A DNA stretch of 26,159 nucleotides. Source: a virus. Shown here piece by piece: positions 15,653 to 21,766 of this stretch. Where the stretch lies: IMG/VR virus record IMGVR_UViG_3300033571_010254, positions 1-26,159 of that record. The stretch is one strand, 5' to 3'. The translations under genes were made by a program, and so were the position numbers. Every line of letters starts with the position of its first letter. Position 1 is the stretch's first letter. The notes beneath the pieces are model-generated. The model was not told the DNA's origin and did no database searches. It was given only the letters and a program-made list of their open reading frames with translations.

Positions 15653-17109
15653 TTTTTAGCAACTTTCGCCTTCAGATCGGTTAAGAAATTACCCTGATCC
15701 AGGGTTGACCAGTCTGAAGAAAAGGATATCTGAATCCTTCCATTGGGTTCTATCGTCACAGTTGGTTTTGACAGATAGTTGTAAAACGTGTCTAGAACCC
15801 TACCTACATTAGGTGTTTCTTGAGAAACAGCGTTGACAACCGTCTTATCGTCTTTATCGGGCACTTTGCTTCTAAGTTCCCTTAACTTAGATTCCAACTC
15901 GTCTATGTCAGAGCCAAGCTCTCGCGCTAGAGAGTTGTGCTTATCAGACATGTCATCCAACTTAGACTCGAGCTTATCTATGAGCTTGCCAACCCTATCT
16001 TCGATCTGCTGTAGGTCAACCGCAACGCCGTGCCTGACTTCTTGCCTGATTGACTCCATCTCATCGTAGACATCTGCTAAATTGTAGTTTCTATAGTTGT
16101 GGATCATTTTTTCGATACCACTATCTAGGGTATCGTCAGAAAGCTTGTCGTCTTCTTCTATCTCTTCTGGGATATCTTCTGGTAGGTACCACTCGAACAC
16201 GCTCATCAGCTCACCTGTGAGAGCAGGGAGAGATCTGTTTACAAAATTATGGATTGTTTTGTGTCCGTCGCGTATGTGCCCAGAGTACACGTCGTTGACG
16301 TGCTTTCTGACGACCATCGTATATGGTCCCATCTCGATCTCTTTGACTTCATCGTCGCCCATGCCCTTGATGCCATCTCGAAGTATGCGAAATGTTTTAT
16401 TGCCAATCAGCTTTAAGGCATCGCCATGAGTCATCTCGTACACAGCATGAGCTACTTGAGATGAGCGAATAATATTCTTCTCTAGCTTCTCTAGATAAAG
16501 CATGTCGTCGAGCTTCTTAGACTTCTTCATTTGCTCTGACACAAATCTGCTAAGCCCAGGGATACAGCATTCCCTTAGTTTGTGCCAGGGGATATCCTTA
16601 ACGGATACGAACTTGGCATCAACCATCTCTTTAGTATCTTTTAGTGAACCAGAAAACTTCCTAACCAGAAACACCGCGCCATATTCGTCAGCGTCTAATT
16701 CTTTGGCCTCTTGAGCCTCTAAGCCAGACTCTTCAGATAGCTCTCTAATAGCTGCTTCCATCGGAAGCTCGCCATCGTCGACACCGCCACCTGGAAGCAT
16801 CTTCTGGCCGTTTTCGGGGTTGGTGCCTATAAGGATAGCACCTTCGTCGTTCTGAACGATGACTCCAACACCCTTGATGTCTGCTTTTTTAAACTTAGCC
16901 TTCTCGGAGTGCTTGGCCTTCTTTTCTTTGTCCCATCGTCCACCCCTGTCTTCTTTACCCTTAGACTCGGTCAGATCTTTGCCGCCCCCAGAGTATTTCT
17001 CAGCTACAGATTTTGGTGGACCACTATCGCCACGCGATGTTTTGCCCTTGCCACCGTGCATGATAGCCATCATCATCCTGTACTGCTTCTTAGACGCGAA
17101 CTGTGGCAT
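15649..17109 (-). CDS. Nudix hydrolase domain fused to a coiled-coil neck-module protein
   Basis: A 486-residue protein. Residues 1-75 are basic and Gly/Lys-rich (MPQFASKKQYRMMMAIMHGG). Residues about 76-200 form a Nudix domain with a complete signature: G108, five residues, E114, seven residues, then R122 E123 L124 x E126 E127 x G129 L130. Nudix enzymes hydrolyse nucleoside diphosphates linked to another group (ADP-ribose, NADH, dNTPs, RNA caps); the substrate cannot be read here. Residues about 300-430 are strongly acidic and heptad-like (DLQQIEDRVGKLIDKLESKL). An intact catalytic box inside a neck/tail structural operon is unusual, so the enzyme may be packaged in or attached to the virion. 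It starts at ATG 17109 with GGAG 8 nt upstream; a TATAAT box with flanking inverted repeat precedes it. Confidence 0.85.
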   Translation of the reverse strand: MPQFASKKQYRMMMAIMHGGKGKTSRGDSGPPKSVAEKYSGGGKDLTESKGKEDRGGRWDKEKKAKHSEKAKFKKADIKGVGVIVQNDEGAILIGTNPENGQKMLPGGGVDDGELPMEAAIRELSEESGLEAQEAKELDADEYGAVFLVRKFSGSLKDTKEMVDAKFVSVKDIPWHKLRECCIPGLSRFVSEQMKKSKKLDDMLYLEKLEKNIIRSSQVAHAVYEMTHGDALKLIGNKTFRILRDGIKGMGDDEVKEIEMGPYTMVVRKHVNDVYSGHIRDGHKTIHNFVNRSLPALTGELMSVFEWYLPEDIPEEIEEDDKLSDDTLDSGIEKMIHNYRNYNLADVYDEMESIRQEVRHGVAVDLQQIEDRVGKLIDKLESKLDDMSDKHNSLARELGSDIDELESKLRELRSKVPDKDDKTVVNAVSQETPNVGRVLDTFYNYLSKPTVTIEPNGRIQISFSSDWSTLDQGNFLTDLKAKVAKK

Positions 17110-17132
17110 TGGCTAATCTCCGTATTCCCTAT

Positions 17133-17149
17133 AGACCATTATACGGTCT
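17133..17149 (-). promoter_or_regulatory. TATAAT box inside an inverted repeat
   Basis: On the minus strand AGACC-GTATAAT-GGTCT: a 5-bp inverted repeat exactly brackets a TATAAT box (17143-17138) in the 48-nt gap before the Nudix gene. It may be a promoter with an overlapping operator, or a small hairpin in read-through RNA. Confidence 0.4.
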
Positions 17150-17157
17150 CAAGGGGC

Positions 17158-17940
17158 TTACTTCAGTGTTTCTGGGCCATTAACAAAGAAGTCCCTACGA
17201 AGAACAACCTGCTGCGGCATTCTCCTAGCTGTCTTCTCCGTTCCTGACATCTCTTGTGTCACCCTTAGTTCTCTCATCGGATTCAGCACTATATACACTG
17301 GCTTACAGTAATAATTAGCAGAGTACACCTGTCCTTCGGGAGGCTGTCTTCCTTGAATCCAGGCTATACTTCCATCAACTATATTAAAGTCTTGTCCCTC
17401 AATGTATTCTTTTCTAGTGGAGTTATTGGCGGCTTCAATCCTAGCTGTTTTAACTATTGGATATCTTAGTTTTTGTATAAGCCCGACCCTAGTCTCAAAC
17501 TCCTTTAGTTCCCATAATCTTACTGTAAAATCAGTAACTTGTACCTTATCGAACATAGAAAAGTCTGCTTCGACGCCATCTGGATACTCAGTTGGGAACG
17601 TGACCACTACGGTACCGATCTCCCAGACGCCTTGTTTCTCGAACTGACGTTCGATTGAATTAGACGAGAAGAAACCAAATATCTCTTTTGTATCGTAGTA
17701 TAGTATGCCGCTTCCATCGCAGTGGGGACAAAGCGGATCGTGGTTGTTGTCACTCAGGCTCTTCATGTTTGAGCACGGGTAAGCCTTAGAGTGAAGGAAC
17801 CTGATCCCTCTGTTCTGTATAAGCTCATTAAAGGAATCCCTCTTTACACTAAAGTCGTGTATATTGGGTGGCATATAACTATTATAGGATTGGGGCGATA
17901 CAGGAGTAGGGGCGTTTGGCTTATCTATTGGGTTCGTCAT
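17158..17940 (-). CDS. Neck/head-tail protein with a CxxC zinc-ribbon-like motif
   Basis: About 260 residues. I choose ATG 17940 (MTNPIDKPNAPTPVSP), which has AGGA a few nt upstream, rather than an upstream ATG at 17973 that would overlap the divergent gene. C-terminal to a Pro-rich start it has SFNELIQNRGIRFLHSKAYP and then LCPHCDGSGILYY. CxxC plus an upstream Cys may bind zinc. The rest is beta-rich (VWEIGTVVVTFPTEYP; VQVTDFTVRLWELKEFETRV; IVLNPMRELRVTQE). This combination is often seen in neck or head-completion proteins of large myophages, and it is the first gene of the late operon in this window. The precise family is not identified. Confidence 0.55.
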   Translation of the reverse strand: MTNPIDKPNAPTPVSPQSYNSYMPPNIHDFSVKRDSFNELIQNRGIRFLHSKAYPCSNMKSLSDNNHDPLCPHCDGSGILYYDTKEIFGFFSSNSIERQFEKQGVWEIGTVVVTFPTEYPDGVEADFSMFDKVQVTDFTVRLWELKEFETRVGLIQKLRYPIVKTARIEAANNSTRKEYIEGQDFNIVDGSIAWIQGRQPPEGQVYSANYYCKPVYIVLNPMRELRVTQEMSGTEKTARRMPQQVVLRRDFFVNGPETLK

Positions 17941-17952
17941 CTCATTTCCTGT

Positions 17953-17958
17953 TATAAT
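17953..17958 (+). promoter_or_regulatory. -10 box in the divergent intergenic region, possible leaderless transcript
   Basis: TATAAT on the plus strand lies 6 nt before the ATG at 17965, so a start 7 nt downstream of the box would begin the mRNA at or next to the start codon. No ribosome binding site is visible before this ATG. On the other strand the same sequence reads GTATTATAAC and could serve the divergent neck gene. Confidence 0.4.
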
Positions 17959-17964
17959 ACAAAC

Positions 17965-18183
17965 ATGGAACACTTATATATCATAGCAGACACGGACTCA
18001 TGCAACAGTTTTTCACAGTCGGTTTGTGAAACCTGCCCTCTAGCAAAGATGAAGAAGAGGGCAGACGGAACTTATACTAGCTGCGCAGACGCGGTTGGTT
18101 TTAAGCGAACCGGGGATGGCTCCTACTCTAGGGCCGCAGTATCTGCCATAATAGATAAGCTAATAGAGGTTGAGCAAAGATGA
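17965..18183 (+). CDS. Small Cys-rich protein upstream of the endolysin, function unknown
   Basis: A 72-residue protein starting MEHLYIIADTDSCNSFSQSV. Four cysteines (residues 13, 21, 24, 40) include CETCPLAKMKK and TSCADAV and could bind a metal. A longer frame upstream overlaps the divergent gene and is probably spurious. The ATG has no Shine-Dalgarno sequence but follows a TATAAT box closely, so a leaderless mRNA is possible. Its stop overlaps the endolysin ATG by 4 nt (ATGA), which implies coupled translation. It has no transmembrane segment, so it is not an obvious holin. Confidence 0.65.
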   Translation: MEHLYIIADTDSCNSFSQSVCETCPLAKMKKRADGTYTSCADAVGFKRTGDGSYSRAAVSAIIDKLIEVEQR

Positions 18184-18779
18184 ACGTATTCGATATGGTG
18201 AAGAATATTATCCCTGAACCTCCAAAAGAAGGAGACGACAAAGTGAGAACTATAACTAAAGAAGGCATGGACTTGATAAAGTCCTACGAGTCTTGCGTCC
18301 TAAAGGCCTATGCGGACCCGGCCTCAGCCCTAGCCCAACAACTAAGAAAGATTTTAAGTAAGAGGGTCAAGGGTTGGGAAAATATGTCAGGCGACCCTTG
18401 GACAGTCGGCTGGGGATCAACCGGCTTAGACTACTTCAACCTAGATGCGCAGGGCAAGCCCACGAAGATCGGACCAAACACGCAGTGGACCCAAGTCCAA
18501 GCGGACCAGAGAAAGACAACAGACCTAGAGAGGTTCTGCAAACAAGTAAATGATCTAGTCACCTCGAACATAAACGACAACCAGTTCTCCGCGCTAGTTA
18601 GCTTCGCATACAATTGCGGCGTCGGTAACTTAAGTGGATCCACCCTACTTAAGCGAGTCAACGAGGGTAAGTTCCAAGAAGCCGCAGATGAGTTCTTAAA
18701 GTGGGATAAAGCAAAAGGCCAAGTGATGGCTGGCCTAACTAGGCGCCGCCAAGCAGAAAGAGCCTTGTTCCTGAAGTAA
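18180..18779 (+). CDS. Endolysin, GH24 lysozyme (muramidase)
   Basis: A 199-residue protein. It cleaves the beta-1,4 bond between N-acetylmuramic acid and N-acetylglucosamine in peptidoglycan for host lysis. The catalytic layout of T4-type lysozymes is visible: E37 in GMDLIKSYESCVLKAYADPA, D46 eight residues later, and T75 in DPWTVGWGSTG. An insertion of about 24 residues (SALAQQLRKILSKRVKGWEN) lies between D46 and T75, where most GH24 enzymes have only about five. Downstream are the usual 'NDNQFSALVSFAYNCGVGNL' and 'GLTRRRQAERALFL' motifs. There is a ~25-residue N-terminal extension and no clear signal peptide or SAR segment, so it should need a holin. The ATG overlaps the stop of the Cys-rich gene. 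Confidence 0.92.
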   Translation: MNVFDMVKNIIPEPPKEGDDKVRTITKEGMDLIKSYESCVLKAYADPASALAQQLRKILSKRVKGWENMSGDPWTVGWGSTGLDYFNLDAQGKPTKIGPNTQWTQVQADQRKTTDLERFCKQVNDLVTSNINDNQFSALVSFAYNCGVGNLSGSTLLKRVNEGKFQEAADEFLKWDKAKGQVMAGLTRRRQAERALFLK

Positions 18780-18850
18780 GTCGATCGGCCCTACCCCCAA
18801 TATTCCCCGATCCCATACCCTCCTCGTCTACGTGATATGAGGAGACAATC

Positions 18851-19513
18851 GTGACAAGACCAAGTGAAGACCCATCCCTATACAAAACAGATCAGAACTC
18901 GTACAAGCGCTACTCGGCTAGGGAGCAAGGCTTCCGCCGCAGCTACACCCTAAAGCTGCTAAAGGCCTTTGACTGCGCCTGTGCCAACTGCGGTGCCAAC
19001 GACAACGGCATGGAGCTAGACCACTTCTTCGTGCCGAAGTGCAACGGCGGTGACTTCGTCCTCGTCGAGACTACCGGCACCAAGCGCCTAAACGTGGTTC
19101 CTTTGTGCATGACCTGCAACCGTGACAAGAACCAGAAGCCTGCATCGGTATGGCTGAGCCAAGACAAGATCGATGCGATCTGGGCCAAGGCTCGTTACCT
19201 AGATGCGGAGATATCCGGTGTCGCCGTTGTGGCAAACGCGGTGCCGCCTAAGCCGGCCGAGCCTAGACCCGACTACAGCGGGATGACGAGAGAAGAGGCA
19301 AAGGCTAAGATGATAGCCGTGGCTCGTGCTAAGGGCGAGGCTAAGTACAGAGAGGCGAGGGAGAGGGAAGCTCGTGAGGTAGCGCTAGAAGTGGAAGCGG
19401 AGAAGGCAAGGCTTAAGGAGTGGCTCAGGAAGCGGGAGATAACTGAGAAGGCATGTAAGGAGCTTGGGGTACCAGTACCCAAGAGTCGTTTTAAGGCTAG
19501 TGGGCGTCTATAG
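18851..19513 (+). CDS. HNH endonuclease-like protein
   Basis: A 220-residue protein with a GTG start at 18851 preceded by GAGGAG. Residues 42-93 form an HNH module with a zinc ribbon: C44xxC47, then LDH (D57, H58), then N81 and C86xxC89N90. HNH proteins nick or cut DNA, as homing endonucleases, packaging nucleases or restriction enzymes. Residues 130-220 are a charged helix rich in Glu/Arg/Ala/Lys (EEAKAKMIAVARAKGEAKYR), unlike a typical homing-enzyme DNA-binding domain. It is free-standing, with no visible intron around it. It could be a selfish element that landed between the lysis gene and the small-gene cluster, or a phage nuclease; the sequence does not decide. Confidence 0.82.
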   Translation: MTRPSEDPSLYKTDQNSYKRYSAREQGFRRSYTLKLLKAFDCACANCGANDNGMELDHFFVPKCNGGDFVLVETTGTKRLNVVPLCMTCNRDKNQKPASVWLSQDKIDAIWAKARYLDAEISGVAVVANAVPPKPAEPRPDYSGMTREEAKAKMIAVARAKGEAKYREAREREAREVALEVEAEKARLKEWLRKREITEKACKELGVPVPKSRFKASGRL

Positions 19514-19731
19514 AGGGTAAGGGCGGTGGGTATGGTTGTTTATCCCTTATGGCAATAGTTGTAAAAGTAGTATGTAGAGAGTGTTTAGGCACCCTCATCG
19601 GTACTTCCGAAACAAGGGGTTCCCTGTAAGCAGAGGCTAGCGGGTATACTTCCCGATATTACCTCCCCTTACTGAAGGAAACGGGTGAGAATAACCTCCC
19701 CGATTCTAACTATCTCTACAAGGAGGATCCG
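19514..19731 (+). other. Structured non-coding leader, possible RNA element
   Basis: No gene in 218 nt. Many local stem-loops are possible: TCGG/CCGA around TACTT, a bulged ACAAGGG/CCCTGT, CGGG/CCCG around a 7-nt loop, and CCTT/AAGG around ACTG. Longer-range pairs AAGGGG/CCCCTT and GTAAGGG/CCCTTAC could close them into one fold that ends just before the 41-aa gene. A TTCCCGAT motif occurs near 19650 and a CCCCGATTC motif near 19698. I cannot match it to a named RNA family. Confidence 0.3.
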
Positions 19732-19857
19732 ATGGAATTGATTTACCTGATCTATCTCTGGCAACTCTCGTGGATGTTGATGGTTGTTCTAGTCGGGGGA
19801 TTCGCAGTTCTGACTGTATCCGATGTGATTAAGGAACTAGTGTTCAAGAAGAAGTGA
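19732..19857 (+). CDS. Small single-pass membrane protein
   Basis: A 41-residue protein, MELIYLIYLWQLSWMLMVVL followed by VGGFAVLTVS and a Lys-rich end. A strong ribosome binding site (AAGGAGG) sits 6 nt before the ATG. One transmembrane helix with a short N-terminus and a basic cytoplasmic tail is predicted by eye. It could be a holin-like, antiholin or host-takeover peptide; the endolysin is about 1 kb upstream. The stop codon directly abuts the first hammerhead ribozyme, so the 3' end of its message would be the ribozyme's stem III hairpin after cleavage. Confidence 0.75.
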   Translation: MELIYLIYLWQLSWMLMVVLVGGFAVLTVSDVIKELVFKKK

Positions 19858-19914
19858 GGACGAAATACCCGATAGCAAGGGTATCTGCAACTAAGTGGTT
19901 GCACTGATGAGTCT
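19858..19914 (+). ncRNA. Type II hammerhead ribozyme 1
   Basis: Order from 5' to 3': GGAC (19858-19861, stem II strand), GAAA (19862-19865), stem III TACCC/GGGTA with loop GATAGCAA, cleavage triplet ATC with the cut after C19885, stem I TGCAAC/GTTGCA with loop TAAGTG, core CTGATGA (19904-19910), and GTCT closing stem II. All conserved hammerhead core bases are present. It starts one base after a stop codon and ends 6 nt before the ribosome binding site of the 149-aa gene. Confidence 0.93.
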
Positions 19915-19932
19915 AACTTTAAGGAGTGTTAC

Positions 19933-20382
19933 ATGAAGCAAGTAGATGCAGTCGTAGCGATCGTGAGTGGGATCGAGGGATTTACTCCCGGAGTTAAGTT
20001 GACCAAGGAGCAGAAAGAAGAGTGCTTGACTCTGATCACACAAGGCTTGGTTGATGGTGAGATTGATATGAGCGCGGGTGCTCGGGCTAAGCACGACACT
20101 CCCGAGAAGATGAGGAGTTACTCGGTGGGACTGCTGGACAACTGGGTACGTAAGTCGCCCGAGTTGAATGGCGGAGTGAAGTACGTAGCTAAGAACCCAG
20201 GCTCACGAAGTGGGAGCAATGAGTACAAGCAAGCGATCGCGCTTAAGAAGTACTTGGCTGAGCAAGGCAAGGAGATTCCTACTGGGCTCCTGATGTTCAT
20301 CGCAGCCAACGCTCCGGTGAAGACCGAGAAGACCGTGGATATCTCAGCGCTTCCCGAGCACCTCCAGAAGTTGGTTGGCTAA
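19933..20382 (+). CDS. Conserved phage protein with GGVK..KNPGSRSGS motif, copy 1
   Basis: A 149-residue protein starting MKQVDAVVAIVSGIEGFTPG, with AAGGAG 6 nt before the ATG. It shares with the gene at 23322 the blocks 'GL[LM][DS]NW[VL]RKSP.LNGGVK', 'KNPGSRSGS.E[FY]KQA[IL]ALK' and a C-terminal 'TVD[IL]SALPEHL..LVG'. The protein is helical and soluble, and the basic central block could contact nucleic acid, but this is only a guess. I recall similar 'NPGSR.GS' blocks in other phage hypothetical proteins of unknown role. It is preceded by hammerhead 1 and followed by a GC-rich hairpin, so its mRNA may be a stand-alone unit. The function is unknown. Confidence 0.85.
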   Translation: MKQVDAVVAIVSGIEGFTPGVKLTKEQKEECLTLITQGLVDGEIDMSAGARAKHDTPEKMRSYSVGLLDNWVRKSPELNGGVKYVAKNPGSRSGSNEYKQAIALKKYLAEQGKEIPTGLLMFIAANAPVKTEKTVDISALPEHLQKLVG

Positions 20383-20389
20383 GTGAGTT

Positions 20390-20414
20390 GGGTGCGGGCG
20401 TGGTGCCCGTACCC
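20390..20414 (+). terminator. GC-rich hairpin after the 149-aa gene
   Basis: GGGTGCGGGC and GCCCGTACCC form a 10-bp stem (one G-U) around loop GTGGT, starting 7 nt after the stop codon. No T-run follows, so it may be an inefficient terminator or an mRNA-stabilising 3' hairpin. Its GGGCGTGGT segment can also pair with GCTACGCCC of the repeat directly downstream, giving an alternative fold. Confidence 0.5.
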
Positions 20415-20415
20415 A

Positions 20416-20434
20416 CTGACACTGCTACGCCCAG
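20416..20434 (+). repeat. GACACTGCTACGCCC intergenic element, copy A
   Basis: CTGACACTGCTACGCCCAG, one of four copies in the small-gene cluster (others at 21675, 22969, 24629). It is followed by a perfect 9-bp inverted repeat ATATAGTTT-CCG-AAACTATAT (20437-20457). CTGACA with TATAGT 16 nt downstream would make a reasonable sigma-70 promoter for the 88-aa gene; copy B has the same arrangement but copies C and D do not. Confidence 0.7.
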
Positions 20435-20436
20435 GG

Positions 20437-20467
20437 ATATAGTTTCCGAAACTATATATTATTAATA
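20437..20467 (+). promoter_or_regulatory. AT-rich element shared by copies A and B
   Basis: The inverted repeat 20437-20457 is followed by AACTATATATTATTAATAA (20450-20468). The same 19 nt recurs after repeat copy B (21711-21729), although the hairpins in between differ in sequence. The conserved block probably contains a promoter -10 region or an origin-like AT-rich segment for the genes that follow. Confidence 0.45.
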
Positions 20468-20547
20468 AATAAATGAGTTGAAAAACTTAAATATTTATTA
20501 GTGTGTTTTCCGATTCTATTAATGTGTGAACAACATGAGGAGAAGTC

Positions 20548-20814
20548 ATGAGTAAGATCACAGTCAGAGAGTTAGAAGAAGCGATCGCCGATGGTAGACT
20601 AACTGCAGGTGAGTTCCTGTCACACGGAGGCGTGAGCACCGGTGTTCACTCCATATACGACTTCGAGGTGTGGGACACTGACGAAGGTTTGAGGTTCATA
20701 TGCACTGAAGACCCCGATGAGATACTAACTTACGACGATGTCAAGCGGTTCTTCGAGGAGGATAAGGAAGACGACACTCTTGATCAGCAGCTGAGTGCAG
20801 TAGGTCTCGCATAA
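20548..20814 (+). CDS. Small acidic protein, tandem duplicate copy 1
   Basis: An 88-residue protein starting MSKITVRELEEAIADGRLTA, with GAGGAG 7 nt before the ATG. It is homologous over its length to the next gene: 'MSK.TV..L', 'TGVH.IY.F.VW.T.EGL.F.C..DPDE...Y.DV.R.F', and an end 'D.L..QLS..GL'. It is strongly acidic (EEDKEDDTLDQQ) and small, properties shared by many phage host-takeover proteins, but no function can be assigned. Its stop TAA provides the last base of stem II of hammerhead 2, so translation termination and ribozyme folding overlap. Confidence 0.85.
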   Translation: MSKITVRELEEAIADGRLTAGEFLSHGGVSTGVHSIYDFEVWDTDEGLRFICTEDPDEILTYDDVKRFFEEDKEDDTLDQQLSAVGLA

Positions 20815-20873
20815 GACGAAACTATCTTCCGAAACGAAGATAGTCTGTGACTAAGAGTCACACTGATGAGTCT
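20814..20873 (+). ncRNA. Type II hammerhead ribozyme 2
   Basis: AGAC (20814-20817) and GTCT (20870-20873) form stem II. GAAA is at 20818-20821. Stem III is an 8-bp CTATCTTC/GAAGATAG stem with loop CGAAAC. The cleavage triplet is GTC with the cut after C20845. Stem I is TGTGAC/GTCACA with loop TAAGA. The core CTGATGA is at 20863-20869. Stems I and III differ in sequence from ribozyme 1 yet pair perfectly. It lies between the two duplicated 88-aa genes. Confidence 0.93.
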
Positions 20874-20890
20874 AACTTTAAGGAGTCACT

Positions 20891-21157
20891 ATGAGTAAGT
20901 TCACAGTCGATCAACTTGTTGCAGAGTTAGAAGCGGGGAAGATGTTCGATGGCTCAATCACTGAACCTGATGGTTACGTAGAGACAGGAGTTCACTGCAT
21001 ATATGAGTTCTCAGTGTGGAAGACAGTCGAAGGACTAGCGTTCGTATGTCACGACGACCCCGATGAACTATGTGATTATGAGGATGTAGTGAGAGTCTTT
21101 GGGTCTAAGAATGATGATTCACTGATGAAGCAACTGAGTGAACAAGGTCTTATATAA
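20891..21157 (+). CDS. Small acidic protein, tandem duplicate copy 2
   Basis: An 88-residue protein starting MSKFTVDQLVAELEAGKMFD; AAGGAG sits 5 nt before the ATG. It is a paralogue of the preceding gene with the same length and the conserved core TGVHCIYEFSVWKT then EGLAFVCHDDPDEL. The copies have diverged enough to suggest an old duplication or selection for different targets. The leader from the ribozyme core to the ribosome binding site (CTGATGAGTCTAACTTTAAG) is identical to that of the 149-aa gene, so ribozyme and leader behave as a mobile cassette. It converges on the minus-strand gene, with only 5 nt between stop codons and no visible terminator. Confidence 0.85.
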   Translation: MSKFTVDQLVAELEAGKMFDGSITEPDGYVETGVHCIYEFSVWKTVEGLAFVCHDDPDELCDYEDVVRVFGSKNDDSLMKQLSEQGLI

Positions 21158-21162
21158 GACGA

Positions 21163-21639
21163 CTAAGAGATCTTGGTCTTAACCTTACCAGCCAGGATCT
21201 TCTTGGCCTCGGCTGCTCCAGAACCAGTAGCTGCTTTATCTGAGTCACTTTCATGAGTCTTTTCGCCGAGGCCCGAAGTCATGACATGAGTAGCCGCAGC
21301 AAACGCAGCGTGATGGTCCAACCCATGCTTGTTCTTGAAGTGATTAACTAACTCGCCGTGTAGTGGGTGATCTTCTACGGTTTTCGGCGGCTCGGTGCGT
21401 CGGCGAACTTCGCCTCTGTCGGCTACATCTTTGTGTGCAGCCGATACTGCGCTCGCTTCTGCTTCTAGGCGTTTCTGCTCCGCTGCTCTAGCCGCGTTTG
21501 CTGCAATACCCTCTTTAGAGGGGACATACTGGTCTCCTCCGTCAAAGGAGTTACCACCACCGAAGTTGCCGTGCTTACTAGTGTCCTTGGCCTTAACTAG
21601 TGTCCACTGCCCGTTGCTATGCTTGATTAGCTTTTCCAT
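21163..21639 (-). CDS. Ala/Lys-rich protein on the opposite strand, function unknown
   Basis: A 158-residue protein starting MEKLIKHSNGQWTLVKAKDT, with AAGGAG 6 nt before the ATG. The N-terminus has a Gly-rich stretch (KHGNFGGGNSFDGG), the middle a charged helix (AANAARAAEQKRLEAEASAV), and the C-terminal half His/Ala-rich helices (HHAAFAAATHVMTSGL). The composition resembles phage virion-associated or scaffold-like proteins. It is the only minus-strand gene in the small-gene cluster and carries its own TATAAT box, like the late structural genes, so it may be expressed with them. Its stop is 5 nt from that of the convergent 88-aa gene. Confidence 0.7.
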   Translation of the reverse strand: MEKLIKHSNGQWTLVKAKDTSKHGNFGGGNSFDGGDQYVPSKEGIAANAARAAEQKRLEAEASAVSAAHKDVADRGEVRRRTEPPKTVEDHPLHGELVNHFKNKHGLDHHAAFAAATHVMTSGLGEKTHESDSDKAATGSGAAEAKKILAGKVKTKIS

Positions 21640-21658
21640 GTGTTCTCCTTAACCTAAG

Positions 21659-21669
21659 GGTATTATACC
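21659..21669 (-). promoter_or_regulatory. TATAAT box in inverted repeat, promoter of the 158-aa gene
   Basis: GGTATAATACC on the minus strand (5-1-5 inverted repeat), 20-30 nt before the start codon. It resembles the AGACC-GTATAAT-GGTCT site at 17133-17149, where the -10 box is also bracketed by an inverted repeat. Confidence 0.45.
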
Positions 21670-21674
21670 ACTAT

Positions 21675-21693
21675 CTGACACTGCTACGCCCAG
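21675..21693 (+). repeat. GACACTGCTACGCCC intergenic element, copy B
   Basis: Identical over 19 nt to copy A. It is followed by GGGAATT-T-AATTCCC (21694-21708) in place of copy A's different inverted repeat, and then the shared AACTATATATTATTAATAA. Lying between divergent genes, it must serve as a transcription start region or DNA signal for the plus-strand genes rather than as a 3' end. Confidence 0.7.
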
Positions 21694-21766
21694 GGGAATT
21701 TAATTCCCGTAACTATATATTATTAATAAGAGAATAACAAAGTTCTCTTACACATTGGAGTTTATT

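Noticed and set aside
17791-18183. Longer 130-aa reading of the Cys-rich gene
   Set aside because: The extra 58 residues overlap the divergent neck gene and its start; the ATG at 17965 fits the promoter and the coupled downstream gene better.
20416-20461. Element GACACTGC...GCCC as a twister ribozyme
   Set aside because: The first bases resemble the twister strand (ACACTGC), but the matching downstream strand and the two pseudoknot-forming blocks are missing in all four copies.
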